Positions 19,177 to 29,190 of a DNA stretch of 64,000 nucleotides are shown piece by piece. Below the pieces are notes generated by a model. That model worked only from the letters and a program-made list of their open reading frames with translations, had not been told where the DNA came from and did no database searches. The position numbers and the translations under genes are program-made. This DNA comes from Idiomarina zobellii (GTDB lineage: Bacteria; Pseudomonadota; Gammaproteobacteria; Enterobacterales; Alteromonadaceae), in the NCBI RefSeq assembly GCF_900100855.1, contig NZ_FNCB01000001.1:324124-388123 (forward strand), in the 5' to 3' direction. Position 1 is the first letter of the stretch, and each line of letters starts with the position of its first letter.

Positions 19177-20193
19177 TTAAAGCCCCCAAAGCCTTTTACT
19201 CAAATCCCGGACTGACTCTTTTGCGCCATCAGCAATCCAATTCGCTAAGTGTTTTGCAACGTTAGGCCATTGCATATAAGCGCTTTGTCGTTCCTGCAGA
19301 GCCCGTTCAATAGAGGCACAACTCACATTTTTCATTACTGTTGCAAGCCCCTTACGCTCTAGTATTTCCGCATTTTTCTGTTGTTCGAACTGGCCTGTCA
19401 AAGGCTTTATGATCAGTGACTTCCCTTCTCTCAATGCCTCACAACTGGTTTCAAAGCCCGCATTAGAAATTACCGCTGACGCTCGACTAAACTGCTCTGA
19501 AAACTGTTTTCTTGACGGTGCGAAGCATTCAATGTGCCCATAGCTGCACCGCGTTAATTTGGGATGAAAGACCGAGAATTCATAATCATCAATAGGGTAA
19601 AGCGCGTTAATAATAACTTTAGGATCCTCAAACGGCAGGTAAACGATCACTCGTTGGGCTAAGCCGCCCTTACAGCCATTATCAGGCTCTCTAACAACCG
19701 GAGGTATGGCATTACCACACTCTAACCAGTGCATGCCTACAGGCGTTGAACAGGGAGCAAATTGCTTAATCATTTGACGCTGCCAGAGGCTCAGCGTTTT
19801 ATAAAGCTCGGGCTCCCAGAATGCGTATTGCCGCCCCAAACCAATAGAACGCACTCCAGCTCGTTTAGCTGCCCAGGCACTCACTGGCTCGTAGTCCGTA
19901 ATGACCAGATCATATTGCGTTACATCTAACGCTTTTACGTCGTTGTAAAACTGTCTCCAGTTATTTGAGGTGAGCGTTTTTCGGCGTTTCAAGGCGCCAT
20001 TTTCAGTGACAAAAGACAGTCCCTCGCGGCTTTGATAGGCACCAAAAACGTCCATATCAAACAAGCCATAGTTCCTGCGTCCGGAAATCAGATAGTCAAC
20101 GTGAATCGGCTGCTGACTTAAGTAAGTAGCCAAAGTGTGGCTTCTGGAAAGGTGACCATTTCCGGTGCCCTGAATACCATATAGAACTCTCAT
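19177..20193 (-). CDS. MJ1255-like glycosyltransferase family protein
   Basis: A 338-residue protein with an N-terminal GIQGTGNGHLSRS loop, as in MurG-like GT-B glycosyltransferases. A C-terminal nucleotide-sugar region (ISNAGFETSCEALREGKSLIIKP, then EQQKNA) resembles the conserved MJ1255/TIGR00661 family. It probably acts at the cytoplasmic face of the membrane; donor and acceptor are unknown. The start at 20193 is supported by GGGAG upstream and by a 4-bp ATGA overlap with the PAP2 gene, suggesting coupled translation. An upstream in-frame extension lies inside that gene. Confidence 0.75.
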   Translation of the reverse strand: MRVLYGIQGTGNGHLSRSHTLATYLSQQPIHVDYLISGRRNYGLFDMDVFGAYQSREGLSFVTENGALKRRKTLTSNNWRQFYNDVKALDVTQYDLVITDYEPVSAWAAKRAGVRSIGLGRQYAFWEPELYKTLSLWQRQMIKQFAPCSTPVGMHWLECGNAIPPVVREPDNGCKGGLAQRVIVYLPFEDPKVIINALYPIDDYEFSVFHPKLTRCSYGHIECFAPSRKQFSEQFSRASAVISNAGFETSCEALREGKSLIIKPLTGQFEQQKNAEILERKGLATVMKNVSCASIERALQERQSAYMQWPNVAKHLANWIADGAKESVRDLSKRLWGL

Positions 20194-20699
20194 AGCATAA
20201 GCTCCCAAATAAGTACTGCTAACAATACGCCGGCTAATATGTCTGACGGGAAGTGCACGCCAACAATAATTCGTGAAGCACCAATGGCAGACGCCCACAG
20301 GTAGCAAATGACGCCGAATTCGGGAAAGTGGACGTGGGTTATTCCTGCAAAGATAAAAGCGGCTGCAGTGTGTCCGGAGGGAAAACTGAACTTGTCAGAC
20401 GCGACAATCAGCGCTGCCAGCGACAACCCTAAGTCACTGGGGCGTCGGCGTTTGAAGCTACTTTTTAAAAGCCAGTAAATGGGCAGTTCAATTAGGAAAG
20501 CAAGTAATAAATGCTTAAAGTAGGCGGTACCAGAGTCGTTCAACAGCACACTCGCTAGTGCAATTGCAAAGTAGGCGTAGCCGTCTCCGGAACGGGAAAT
20601 CCAAACCGCTAACCGCCCGGCAACGGGACGCGCTCGTATCCCTGAGCACAGGCAGTAACAGTAGGTATCAAAACGCTGTAAATAACTGAGCAGTACCAT
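20190..20699 (-). CDS. PAP2-family phosphatase (membrane lipid phosphatase)
   Basis: A 169-residue integral membrane protein with all three PAP2 motifs: K79-x6-R86-P87, P107-S-G-H110, and S142-R143-x5-H149-x3-D153. Such enzymes dephosphorylate lipid phosphates such as undecaprenyl pyrophosphate or phosphatidylglycerophosphate; the substrate cannot be assigned. It overlaps the glycosyltransferase by ATGA, so the pair may act in one envelope-lipid pathway. It is divergent from rnfA. Confidence 0.85.
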   Translation of the reverse strand: MVLLSYLQRFDTYCYCLCSGIRARPVAGRLAVWISRSGDGYAYFAIALASVLLNDSGTAYFKHLLLAFLIELPIYWLLKSSFKRRRPSDLGLSLAALIVASDKFSFPSGHTAAAFIFAGITHVHFPEFGVICYLWASAIGASRIIVGVHFPSDILAGVLLAVLIWELML

Positions 20700-20891
20700 G
20701 GCTTTTATACCGTTTTAGCGCCAGTTGCAGCCACTTTGCCTACCACTTATGACAGTTTTAATGCGCTAGCATGACAATAAAGTGACAATTTGCCGGATTT
20801 CGCCGAGAAACCCTACCCAAAGGCGGTTGTTTATAAGCCTCAAAACACCGATAATATGCGCTCTTTATTTTTCACTGTTGCGGAATGCTCA

Positions 20892-21473
20892 ATGACCGAC
20901 TATTTGCTGCTATTAATTGGCACAGTATTGGTAAATAACTTTGTGCTCGTTAAGTTTCTTGGCTTGTGCCCATTTATGGGGGTATCCAATAAACTCGACA
21001 CAGCTATTGGTATGTCCGCAGCTACGACCTTCGTACTGACATTAGCGTCTGTTTGCAGCTATTTAGTGAATGAATACTTACTCGAGCCGTTAGGACTTAT
21101 GTCGCTGCAAACACTGAGCTTTATTCTGGTTATTGCGGTGGTTGTTCAGTTCACCGAAATGGTCGTGCATAAAACCAGCCCTACCTTATATCGCTTACTG
21201 GGCATATTTTTACCGCTAATTACAACCAATTGTGCGGTACTGGGTGTGGCTTTATTGAACATTAATGAGCAGCACAACTTCGTTCAGTCTATTGTTTATG
21301 GACTTGGCGCTGCCATTGGTTTCTCGCTGGTTCTTATTCTTTTCTCAGCGTTACGCGAACGTCTGGCTGCCGCCGATGTGCCAGTAACCTTTAAAGGTTC
21401 AGCGGTAGCAATGATAACAGCCGGTCTTATGTCTCTTGCCTTTATGGGCTTCAGCGGATTAGTGAGCAGTTAA
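20892..21473 (+). CDS. rnfA: Electron transport complex subunit RnfA/RsxA
   Basis: Integral membrane subunit of the Rnf complex, which couples electron flow between NADH and ferredoxin to ion movement; in E. coli the homologous Rsx complex reduces SoxR. The 193 residues match E. coli RsxA exactly in length. Six membrane segments are visible, with the N-terminal motif [14 protein letters not shown] carrying a conserved Cys and ITTNCAVLG carrying another. The ATG at 20892 was chosen by homology; the reading frame stays open upstream, but the added residues do not look like RnfA. Confidence 0.95.
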   Translation: MTDYLLLLIGTVLVNNFVLVKFLGLCPFMGVSNKLDTAIGMSAATTFVLTLASVCSYLVNEYLLEPLGLMSLQTLSFILVIAVVVQFTEMVVHKTSPTLYRLLGIFLPLITTNCAVLGVALLNINEQHNFVQSIVYGLGAAIGFSLVLILFSALRERLAAADVPVTFKGSAVAMITAGLMSLAFMGFSGLVSS

Positions 21474-22055
21474 ATGAGTGTATTAGGAGCAGTTATTACA
21501 CTTGGCATTTTAGCGCTGATATTCGGCGTTATTCTAGGCTTTGCTGCGGTTAAGTTTAAAGTTGAAAGCGACCCTATTGTTGACCAAATCGATGAAATTC
21601 TGCCACAAACCCAGTGTGGGCAATGCGGCTATCCAGGCTGTCGTCCTTATGCCGAAGCCATCGCAAACGGTGACGATATCAATAAGTGTCCTCCAGGCGG
21701 CGAAGCAACTATCAAGCAATTGGCCGACTTAATGGGTGTTGAGGCAAAACCTTTAGACTCCGCGCACGGTGAAGAAGACGTCAAAAAAGTCGCCGTTATT
21801 CGGGAAGACGAATGCATAGGCTGTACTAAATGTATTCAGGCCTGCCCTGTCGACGCTATTTTAGGCGCGGCCAAGCAAATGCACATCGTTATTGAACACG
21901 AATGTACCGGTTGCGACTTATGTGTTGAGCCTTGCCCGGTCGACTGCATCGATATGGTCTCTGTCAAAGCAAGCCCTGAAACCTGGCAATGGGATCTCGA
22001 TACGGTTAAAGAAAACATCAAAAAGAACAGTATTCCGGTGAAGGTGGTTGAATGA
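21474..22055 (+). CDS. rnfB: Electron transport complex subunit RnfB/RsxB
   Basis: Iron-sulfur subunit of the Rnf complex, anchored by an N-terminal helix (about 5-25). A four-cysteine cluster (C48, C51, C56, C72) binds one [4Fe-4S] centre. Two ferredoxin motifs follow: C114, C117, C120, C124 and C144, C147, C150, C154. The 193-residue product starts directly after the rnfA stop (TAAATG), showing tight coupling. Confidence 0.96.
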   Translation: MSVLGAVITLGILALIFGVILGFAAVKFKVESDPIVDQIDEILPQTQCGQCGYPGCRPYAEAIANGDDINKCPPGGEATIKQLADLMGVEAKPLDSAHGEEDVKKVAVIREDECIGCTKCIQACPVDAILGAAKQMHIVIEHECTGCDLCVEPCPVDCIDMVSVKASPETWQWDLDTVKENIKKNSIPVKVVE

Positions 22056-23692
22056 GTCGTCCAGATAACAACACCATTTATGTGTCAAGCAATGTATCTG
22101 GGCATTTCCCTGGTGGTATACATCCGCCAGAGAGAAAAGCACCTGCGTGTAACAAACCAATACGCTCGCTGCCTTTACCTAACGAGTTAATTTTGCCGGT
22201 ACGTCAGCATATTGGCCCATCGGGCAATATGTTAGTTGAGCCGGGTCAGACGGTTGATAAAGGTCAGCAACTCACTGAGGCCGGTTTGAGTCTGGGGCTA
22301 CCACTACACGCCCCAACGTCCGGTGTTATTCACGCTATTGAAGAACGCCCAACGGCACATGCTTCAGGTTTGCCCGAACTAGCCATTGTAATAAGACCCG
22401 ATGGTAAAGACCGCTGGGGCAATAAGCACGCCATTCCGGATTATCGGGAAGTTGAAGTCTCTCGCTTGCTTGAGTTGATACAACAAGCCGGTATTGCCGG
22501 TTTAGGTGGAGCGGGTTTCCCAACCGCGCAAAAACTGGCACAGCAAAAGCCTTTGCGTCATCTCATTATTAATGGCGTTGAGTGCGAACCTTATATTGCC
22601 GCAGACGATGGGTTAATGCAGGAGTACGCTGAAGACATAATCGCGGGTGTGAAAATTCTTCAGTACATTACTCATTGTGACTCCGTGCTGTTCGCCATAG
22701 AAAACAATAAGCCTAAGGCTATTGAAGCTATTCGCACCGCCATTGGGGACGACTCGCAAATAGCACTAAAGGTCGTACCAACAAAATACCCTTCCGGCGG
22801 CGAGAAGCAACTCATTGAGCTACTGACCGGTGAGCAGGTCCCCAGCGGCAAACTGCCAATGGATATTGGTTTCTTGATGCAAAATGTCGGAACCGCATAC
22901 GCCATTAAGCGCGCTATTATTCATGGTGAACCATTACTTGAACGTGTTGTGACGGTCACCGGTGATGCCTTAAAGGAAAAGCGTAACCTTTGGGCGCTGT
23001 TGGGAACACCTATTGAACATTTGCTAAAGGAATCTGGGTTTACTCCCGAAAATAAACAACGCGTCATTATGGGTGGCCCTATGATGGGCTTTACCCTACC
23101 TAGCATTGATGTTCCGGTCATTAAAACCACCAACTGTGTTTTAGCACCAACAGAAGCAGAGCTGCCTGCGCCAGGGTCTGAATTAGCCTGCATACGTTGC
23201 GGTGCCTGCGCCGACGCCTGTCCGGCCAGCTTGCAGCCACAGCAACTGCAATTACTGGCTAAAGCCAAAGACTATGACGCGCTGGACGAGCAAAACCTGT
23301 TTGACTGCATAGAGTGCGGCGCGTGCGCCTATGTCTGCCCCAGCGAAATTCCCTTAGTGCACTATTATCGGAAAGCGAAAGCAGAGATTCGCAACATTGC
23401 TCGTGAAAAAGCTAAAGCGGAACATGCGCGCCAGCGCTTTGAAGCTCGACAAGAGCGTTTAGAGCGTGAGAAGCAGGAGCGCTTAGAGCGCCATAGAAAA
23501 GCAGCCGAAGCCCGCAAGAAAGCCCAGGCTGAAAAAGCGGAAACCGCAACGACAGACAACAAAGAAAAAACCGAGTCAGGCGGCAAGTCTGCTGCCGTTG
23601 CTGCTGCAATTGCGCGTGCAAAAGCCAAAAAAGCCGCCCAGGCGCAAAAAGCCGATGAAGAAAATAACTCAGCGAAAGGAAATGAGTCATGA
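22052..23692 (+). CDS. rnfC: Electron transport complex subunit RnfC/RsxC
   Basis: NADH-contacting peripheral subunit of the Rnf complex. It contains a [10 protein letters not shown] region for flavin/NADH binding, a SLBB-like part, and two ferredoxin motifs near residues 380-425 ([11 protein letters not shown] and [11 protein letters not shown]). The last 120 residues are an Ala/Lys/Glu/Arg-rich, probably helical tail; such tails vary widely between species and are far longer in E. coli. The 546-residue gene overlaps rnfB and rnfD by 4 bp each. Confidence 0.96.
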   Translation: MSRPDNNTIYVSSNVSGHFPGGIHPPERKAPACNKPIRSLPLPNELILPVRQHIGPSGNMLVEPGQTVDKGQQLTEAGLSLGLPLHAPTSGVIHAIEERPTAHASGLPELAIVIRPDGKDRWGNKHAIPDYREVEVSRLLELIQQAGIAGLGGAGFPTAQKLAQQKPLRHLIINGVECEPYIAADDGLMQEYAEDIIAGVKILQYITHCDSVLFAIENNKPKAIEAIRTAIGDDSQIALKVVPTKYPSGGEKQLIELLTGEQVPSGKLPMDIGFLMQNVGTAYAIKRAIIHGEPLLERVVTVTGDALKEKRNLWALLGTPIEHLLKESGFTPENKQRVIMGGPMMGFTLPSIDVPVIKTTNCVLAPTEAELPAPGSELACIRCGACADACPASLQPQQLQLLAKAKDYDALDEQNLFDCIECGACAYVCPSEIPLVHYYRKAKAEIRNIAREKAKAEHARQRFEARQERLEREKQERLERHRKAAEARKKAQAEKAETATTDNKEKTESGGKSAAVAAAIARAKAKKAAQAQKADEENNSAKGNES

Positions 23693-24747
23693 GTTTTAAA
23701 ATAGCGTCGTCACCTCATGGGCACAGCCAACACAGTACCAGCAGCATGATGCGCTGGGTTTGCTACGCGCTGGTGCCCGGTGTGTTGATACAAAGCTATT
23801 TCTTCGGTTTCGGTGTTTGGTTTCAAATAATTCTGGCGGTAACTACCGCTTTAATTGCGGAGTCAGCCTGTATTATTGCTCGTGATCGCCCCGCTATGTC
23901 CGCACTGCGAGACAATACAGCCTTGGTCACTGCCATTTTGTTGGCCATTAGTATTCCGCCTTTAGCCCCCTGGTGGATCATTGTTATTGGTACGTTGTTT
24001 GCCATTGTTGTCGTTAAGCATGTTTACGGTGGCATGGGACAAAACCTGTTTAATCCGGCGATGGCGGGTTACGTTTTATTGCTGGTATCTTTTCCGGTAC
24101 AAATGACCAACTGGCTACCACCATCGACAATAGGTGAGCATTCACTCACGCTTTGGCAGACGTTACACACCATACTGTTTGAATATACACCGGCAGGTTA
24201 CAGCGTCGAACAGCTACGTGCCGGTATTGACGGTGTCACTATGGCAACCCCATTAGATGCCATAAAAACAGGTTTAACACAGGGCTTCACACTGACCGAA
24301 GTATATGCCAAACCTCAGTTTAGCTTTTTAGCGGGCGCTGGCTGGCAATGGGTTAACCTCGGCTTTCTCATTGGTGGTTTGTTACTCATACAGCAACGTA
24401 TTATCAGCTGGCACATTCCTGTCGGACTCATCGCGGGATTGTGTGTTCCGGCCTTCTTTGCTTATCTTTTCGCCCCCGACCTTATGGCAGGACCTGTGGT
24501 TCACGCACTGAGCGGCGCAACAATGCTTGGCGCATTTTTCATTGCGACCGACCCGGTCTCTGCGGCGACCTCGAACCGGGGGCGGGTTATTTTCGGCGTG
24601 TTAATCGGTTTATTGGTGTTTATTATCCGCAGTTGGGGTGGGTATCCCGACGGGGTTGCGTTCGCTGTGCTGCTAGCCAATATGTGTGTTCCTATTATTG
24701 ATCGTTATACAAGACCAACCGTTTATGGTCACGGAGAACGCAAATGA
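23689..24747 (+). CDS. rnfD: Electron transport complex subunit RnfD/RsxD
   Basis: Membrane subunit homologous to NqrB, carrying a covalently bound FMN. The flavin-attachment threonine is T187 in the GVTMATPLD segment, the same residue number reported for Vibrio cholerae RnfD. Around ten hydrophobic segments are visible in 352 residues. It overlaps rnfC and rnfG by 4 bp each. Confidence 0.95.
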   Translation: MSFKIASSPHGHSQHSTSSMMRWVCYALVPGVLIQSYFFGFGVWFQIILAVTTALIAESACIIARDRPAMSALRDNTALVTAILLAISIPPLAPWWIIVIGTLFAIVVVKHVYGGMGQNLFNPAMAGYVLLLVSFPVQMTNWLPPSTIGEHSLTLWQTLHTILFEYTPAGYSVEQLRAGIDGVTMATPLDAIKTGLTQGFTLTEVYAKPQFSFLAGAGWQWVNLGFLIGGLLLIQQRIISWHIPVGLIAGLCVPAFFAYLFAPDLMAGPVVHALSGATMLGAFFIATDPVSAATSNRGRVIFGVLIGLLVFIIRSWGGYPDGVAFAVLLANMCVPIIDRYTRPTVYGHGERK

Positions 24748-25385
24748 CCATTAATAGTATGCAGAAAAACGGCCTTATACTAGCCGCCTTTGCGGTTATT
24801 GCTACGGCTTTAGTGGTGGGTGTACAAGTGCTAACCAAAGATAAAATTGCACAACAACAGCAAGCTCAGGTACTGCGCACGCTGAACCAACTCATTCCTC
24901 CGGCAATGCACGACAATGACCTTTACCAGTCTTGTCGTTTGGTGACTCATAACGCACTGGGTAGCAACGAACCGCACCCAATGTATCGAGCCTGGGTTAA
25001 CGATGAACCCACCGCGTTGGCTGCCGAAATTGTCGCTCCCGATGGCTACTCAGGTGCCATTCGCTTATTACTGGCAGTGAAGCCTTCAGGAGAGCTACTG
25101 GGTGTCAGGACGTTGCGCCACCAGGAAACACCAGGCCTGGGTGATAAAATAGAAATAGAGAAAAACGACTGGATCACGTCGTTTTCAGGCAAGCGAGTTA
25201 AATCCGAAGACGATGACCGTTGGGCAGTAAAGCGCGACGGTGGCATGTTTGATCAATTCACAGGCGCAACCATTACACCGCGAGCGGTGGTTGGCGCAGT
25301 CAAACGAGCGACACTGTACCTAGAAGAAAACGCGGACACATTATTCAATGCTGAGCTTCAGCGCTGTGAGGAGGCCGCACAATGA
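24744..25385 (+). CDS. rnfG: Electron transport complex subunit RnfG/RsxG
   Basis: Periplasmically exposed subunit with one N-terminal membrane helix (about 10-30) and a covalent FMN domain. The attachment motif is T173-G-A-T176, with T176 the expected flavinylated residue. The 213-residue length is normal. It overlaps rnfD and rnfE by 4 bp each. Flavinylation would need an ApbE-type transferase, which is not in this window. Confidence 0.95.
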   Translation: MTINSMQKNGLILAAFAVIATALVVGVQVLTKDKIAQQQQAQVLRTLNQLIPPAMHDNDLYQSCRLVTHNALGSNEPHPMYRAWVNDEPTALAAEIVAPDGYSGAIRLLLAVKPSGELLGVRTLRHQETPGLGDKIEIEKNDWITSFSGKRVKSEDDDRWAVKRDGGMFDQFTGATITPRAVVGAVKRATLYLEENADTLFNAELQRCEEAAQ

Positions 25386-26068
25386 ACGAGTACAAAGAAC
25401 TAACCTGGCAAGGACTCTGGGATAACAACCCAGCTTTAGTGCAACTACTTGGCTTATGCCCTCTCTTGGCTGTCACGGCGTCTGTCACTAACGCTTTAGG
25501 ACTCGGCCTGGCGACACTGTTTGTGCTTATTGGCTCTAATGTAACCGTGTCACTAGTGCGCAGTTTTGTGCCTCAGGAAATACGCATTCCGGTCTTTGTA
25601 ATGGTCATTGCCACTTTTGTTACTGTTATTCAATTGCTCATGAATGCTTATGTGTTCGAGCTGTACCAATCGCTCGGTATTTTCATTCCATTAATAGTCA
25701 CAAACTGCGCCATTATCGGCCGTGCCGAAGCTTATGCGTCTAAAAACCCGTGGCAGAAAGCAGCATTTGACGGCTTGATGATGGGTGTTGGCTTTGCCCT
25801 GGTACTTATGCTGCTGGGCGCCATACGTGAAATTATTGGTAATGGTACTTTGTTCGATGGAGCAGAGCTCTTACTTGGCGACTGGGCCGCTCAATTAAGA
25901 ATTGAGTTATTCACCGTTGACTACCCGCTTCTGCTCGCCATATTGCCGCCAGGTGCCTTTATTGGTATGGGCTTTATCATTGCCCTGAAAAACCGAATTG
26001 ATGCCATAAAAGCCGAGCGCGCAGAGAAGAAAACCGTCACCCGCGCCCGTGTAACCGCACAACAGTAA
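25382..26068 (+). CDS. rnfE: Electron transport complex subunit RnfE/RsxE
   Basis: Integral membrane subunit paralogous to RnfA, with the mirrored motif [14 protein letters not shown] and a matching [11 protein letters not shown]. About six membrane segments lie in 228 residues. It is the last rnf gene; nth follows after 9 bp, so both are probably on one transcript, as in E. coli. Confidence 0.95.
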   Translation: MNEYKELTWQGLWDNNPALVQLLGLCPLLAVTASVTNALGLGLATLFVLIGSNVTVSLVRSFVPQEIRIPVFVMVIATFVTVIQLLMNAYVFELYQSLGIFIPLIVTNCAIIGRAEAYASKNPWQKAAFDGLMMGVGFALVLMLLGAIREIIGNGTLFDGAELLLGDWAAQLRIELFTVDYPLLLAILPPGAFIGMGFIIALKNRIDAIKAERAEKKTVTRARVTAQQ

Positions 26069-26077
26069 TAATTAATT

Positions 26078-26713
26078 ATGAATAAAACTAAGCGCTACGA
26101 AATTTTAAGCCGTCTTCGCGACAATAACCCAAACCCAACCACGGAGCTGGAATACGACTCCCCTTTTCAGTTATTGATTGCGGTTTTGTTATCCGCACAG
26201 GCTACCGACGTTGGGGTTAATAAAGCCACTCGTAAACTCTTTCCCGCAGCGCCTACCGCAGAAAAAATGCTGGCTCTGGGTGTGGATGGCATAAAAGAAT
26301 ATATAAAAACCATCGGCCTGTTTAATTCCAAAGCCGAAAACGCCTACAAGACCTGTAAAATTCTGGTTGAGCAATACGGTGGTGAAGTCCCGGAAGACAG
26401 AGCCGCCTTGGAAGCTCTGCCAGGGGTCGGACGTAAAACGGCTAATGTCGTTTTAAATACCGCGTTCGGCTGGCCGACCATTGCTGTGGATACCCATATT
26501 TTCCGCGTGTCTAACCGCACCAAACTGGCACCGGGAAAAAACGTTAAAGAAGTGGAAGAAAAACTGATAAAAGTGGTGCCAAAGGAATTTAAAGTCGACG
26601 TACACCATTGGCTTATTCTGCACGGTCGCTACACCTGTATTGCCCGAAAACCTCGCTGTGGCTCGTGCATTATTGAAGACTTGTGCGAATTTAAAGACAA
26701 AACCAGCGATTGA
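26078..26713 (+). CDS. nth: Endonuclease III (DNA glycosylase/AP lyase)
   Basis: Removes oxidised pyrimidines and cleaves abasic sites in base excision repair. The 211-residue protein has the helix-hairpin-helix LPGVGRKTA with catalytic K120, catalytic D138 in VDTH, and a C-terminal [4Fe-4S] motif Cys-x6-Cys-x2-Cys-x5-Cys. It sits at the end of the rnf operon. Confidence 0.97.
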   Translation: MNKTKRYEILSRLRDNNPNPTTELEYDSPFQLLIAVLLSAQATDVGVNKATRKLFPAAPTAEKMLALGVDGIKEYIKTIGLFNSKAENAYKTCKILVEQYGGEVPEDRAALEALPGVGRKTANVVLNTAFGWPTIAVDTHIFRVSNRTKLAPGKNVKEVEEKLIKVVPKEFKVDVHHWLILHGRYTCIARKPRCGSCIIEDLCEFKDKTSD

Positions 26714-26730
26714 GCGATTAAAGCTCAATC
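26708..26730. terminator. Inverted repeat over the nth/motY convergent ends
   Basis: GATTGAGC and GCTCAATC form a perfect 8-bp stem with a 7-nt loop. It covers the end of nth and the last codons of motY. There is no T run, so terminator function is only possible. Confidence 0.4.
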
Positions 26731-27614
26731 CCTGACGGTTTTGCCAACTGTACAATGACCCGGCGGTTTAACTGACGATTAATTTCGTTGTCATTCGACT
26801 TAATCGGTCTGTCCTCACCGTGCCCAACGGTTTTTATGCGATCAGCCGCTATGCCACGTTCAACAAAAAACGCCTGTATTTCTTTGGCTCGTTCTTCGGT
26901 TAGCTCTTGGTTCGGCCCCCGGGCTCCGAGTGAGTCGGTGTAAGCATCGACAAGCACCAACTCAAGATCATTGTCGACTTTCAGGTAGTCGCTAATTTGC
27001 TTGAGCTTACGCTGTGACGATATGGTCAGCTTTTCACTGCCATCTTCATGATTCAATACCGTGTAAGCAATGTCTTCAAAGCTAAACGGCAACAGCGCAT
27101 TGACACAACTTAAAAAGTCATCGTATTTATTTCGAAAATTCACTGACGACAATGACACCGCCACCTGATCACGATTGTTGTACCAGTCGTCGTAGAAAAA
27201 CGTTGGATAGCGCCCTTTTTCCAATTCACTCAACAGTGTCCAGGCCAGTTGCTTTTGTAACTCGCCATTAAACTGCTTATAGAGTTGCATAGAGCCAATC
27301 TCGTAACTTGCTTCCCCTGGTCGCCAGCGAGGCGGCACAGATTCAATCGCAGAGACATCATAGCTGTCAGGCAGCTTTTTCATGTCCATTTTCATGCGTA
27401 AGTTCAGCTCTTTACTGGCTTCGCTTTGAAAACGAACTTTACCGTAGCGCGGAATTTCGTGCTCTAACGCACACTCCAACCGACTAGCCTCGCTAAGTTG
27501 CCACGACGAGCTATCAAGGTCAGCACTGTAATGCCTAACTGCATTGGCGTTTGCCTGGCTCGTTGCCAGCAATACAGACGCTGCAGCTGCAGTTAACATC
27601 GGCCAGTTTTTCAT
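26718..27614 (-). CDS. motY: Sodium-type flagellar protein MotY (OmpA-like C-terminal domain)
   Basis: T-ring component that holds sodium-driven stators around the flagellar motor, located in the periplasm. The 298-residue protein has a signal peptide (about 1-23), a MotY-type N-terminal domain, and an OmpA/peptidoglycan-binding C-terminal domain (about 180-298; DAYTDSLG, R-A-x-x-I, GHGEDRP, NRRV). GGAG lies five bases before the ATG at 27614. Placement beside rnt matches Vibrio and Shewanella motY. A generic OmpA-family lipoprotein is excluded by the lack of a lipobox. Confidence 0.85.
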   Translation of the reverse strand: MKNWPMLTAAAASVLLATSQANANAVRHYSADLDSSSWQLSEASRLECALEHEIPRYGKVRFQSEASKELNLRMKMDMKKLPDSYDVSAIESVPPRWRPGEASYEIGSMQLYKQFNGELQKQLAWTLLSELEKGRYPTFFYDDWYNNRDQVAVSLSSVNFRNKYDDFLSCVNALLPFSFEDIAYTVLNHEDGSEKLTISSQRKLKQISDYLKVDNDLELVLVDAYTDSLGARGPNQELTEERAKEIQAFFVERGIAADRIKTVGHGEDRPIKSNDNEINRQLNRRVIVQLAKPSGIEL

Positions 27615-27754
27615 AGGCACTCCGGTTTAAAATTCTAATACGCTTTTATCGGCATTTATTCGCTGTGCTTTAGAGTTTCTCTCAGCATTATCGATATATC
27701 TTTGGCATAATAGGTGCAAATTGAAATAACCACCTAAATAACTAAAGGGTCTTT

Positions 27755-28393
27755 ATGTCTGACACTTCTGAGTCGCTAATGAAGAAACGGTTTCGTGGCT
27801 ATATGCCTGTCGTTGTGGACGTTGAAACCGCGGGTTTTAACGCAAAAACAGATGCCCTTTTAGAAATAGCGGCGGTACTGCTGGACTTCGATAGCGACGG
27901 CACTTTAAAGCCGGTTGATTCAGTGCATTATAACGTTGAACCTTTTGAAGGCGCTAATATAGAGCAAGCAGCTATCGACTTTAACGGTATTGACCCAGAC
28001 AGCCCCCTGCGCGGCGCAGTCACGGAGTCAGAAGCACTACGAGAAATGTTTAAGCCCATTAGAAAAGCGCAAAAGGCAGCGGGTTGTCAGCGCTCAGTTC
28101 TGGTCGGTCATAACTCGAACTTTGACCATAGCTTTGTCATGGCTGCGGCTGAACGGGCCAATTTAAAACGTAACCCGTTTCACCCCTTTGTAAGCTTTGA
28201 CACCACGTCTTTGGCAGCTTTGACATTAGGTCAAACAGTGCTTATAAAAGCTTGTCAGGCTGCCGGAATTGAGTTTGATGGGAAACAGGCGCATTCCGCT
28301 CTTTATGACACTGAGCGCACAGCTGAATTATTCTGTTGGATGGTCAACCGCTGGAAAGATTTAGGTGGCTGGCCACTGGACTCTAATGACTAG
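27755..28393 (+). CDS. rnt: Ribonuclease T
   Basis: DEDDh 3'-5' exoribonuclease that trims tRNA and other stable-RNA 3' ends, including CCA turnover. The 212-residue product shows ExoI V-x-D-V-E-T-A-G, Exo[11 protein letters not shown] and Exo[19 protein letters not shown] precedes the ATG. Divergent from motY; a shared terminator with the peroxiredoxin gene follows. Confidence 0.96.
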   Translation: MSDTSESLMKKRFRGYMPVVVDVETAGFNAKTDALLEIAAVLLDFDSDGTLKPVDSVHYNVEPFEGANIEQAAIDFNGIDPDSPLRGAVTESEALREMFKPIRKAQKAAGCQRSVLVGHNSNFDHSFVMAAAERANLKRNPFHPFVSFDTTSLAALTLGQTVLIKACQAAGIEFDGKQAHSALYDTERTAELFCWMVNRWKDLGGWPLDSND

Positions 28394-28415
28394 CTTAAAA
28401 ACACAAAGGGAAAAC

Positions 28416-28445
28416 AAAAAAGTCGCTCCGAAGAGCGACTTTTTT
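28416..28445. terminator. Bidirectional terminator between rnt and the peroxiredoxin gene
   Basis: AGTCGCTC/GAGCGACT forms an 8-bp GC-rich stem with a CGAA tetraloop. It is flanked by A runs on one side and T runs on the other, so it can work for both converging genes. Confidence 0.9.
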
Positions 28446-28460
28446 AATATCATTAAACGC

Positions 28461-29066
28461 TTATAGTTTGTCAGCGTTTTTAGACAGGTAAGAAGCAACG
28501 CCTTCTGCGTTTTCTTTCATGCCTTCTTTACCTTCTTCCCAACCTGCTGGGCAAACTTCACCGTGCTTCTGGTGGAAGTTCAATGCGTCAACCATACGCA
28601 GCATTTCGTCGATGTTACGACCTAATGGTAAGTCGTTAACAACCTGGTGACGAACCATACCGTCTTCATCGATCAGGAATGAGCCACGGAACGCAACGCC
28701 TGCTTCTGGGTGTTCAACGTCATACGCTTTACAGATGCTGTGACGTACGTCAGCAACCAATGGGTATTTCACCTGACCGATACCACCGTCGTCAGTTGAC
28801 GTGTTACGCCATGCGTTGTGCGTAAATTGAGAATCGATAGAAACACCGATAACTTCTACGCCACGCTTGTTGAATTCTTCTAAACGCTTGTCAAAAGCGA
28901 TTAGCTCAGAAGGACATACGAAAGTGAAGTCCAGTGGGTAGAAGAAAATAACTGCTTTTTTGCCTTTGATATGGTCAGACAATTTGAAATCTTCAACAAT
29001 TTCACCTGAGCCAAGTACCGCTGCTGCAGTAAAATCAGGTGCTTTACGACCTACTAATACAGACAT
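28461..29066 (-). CDS. 2-Cys peroxiredoxin (AhpC/TSA family)
   Basis: Thiol peroxidase that reduces hydrogen peroxide and organic peroxides. In this 201-residue protein C51 (DFTFVCPSE) is the peroxidatic and C172 (EVCPAGW) the resolving cysteine. GGIG (94-97) and a C-terminal YL resemble the GGLG/YF motifs of overoxidation-sensitive enzymes. No AhpF is adjacent, so it may use thioredoxin. It sits with grxD and sodB in an oxidative-defence cluster. Confidence 0.93.
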   Translation of the reverse strand: MSVLVGRKAPDFTAAAVLGSGEIVEDFKLSDHIKGKKAVIFFYPLDFTFVCPSELIAFDKRLEEFNKRGVEVIGVSIDSQFTHNAWRNTSTDDGGIGQVKYPLVADVRHSICKAYDVEHPEAGVAFRGSFLIDEDGMVRHQVVNDLPLGRNIDEMLRMVDALNFHQKHGEVCPAGWEEGKEGMKENAEGVASYLSKNADKL

Positions 29067-29115
29067 TGATTCTCTCCATTTCAGTTAAAGTAAATGAAAC
29101 CTTCACAATCGGTAA

Positions 29116-29128
29116 TGGGGATACCCCA
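29116..29128. repeat. 13-bp dyad upstream of the peroxiredoxin gene
   Basis: TGGGGATACCCCA is symmetric around its centre and lies about 50 bp upstream of the peroxiredoxin start. It resembles an operator in form, but I do not recognise a known regulator site. Confidence 0.35.
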
Positions 29129-29190
29129 CGTCAAAAACAAGGGGCTCCGTCAAAACTTTTGACCGATTGCTTAATATTCGTTCAGCTGTT

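Noticed and set aside
23412-23690. Minus-strand ORFs inside the rnfC tail
   Set aside because: They are shadows of the Ala/Lys-rich rnfC coding sequence, without ribosome sites or family features.
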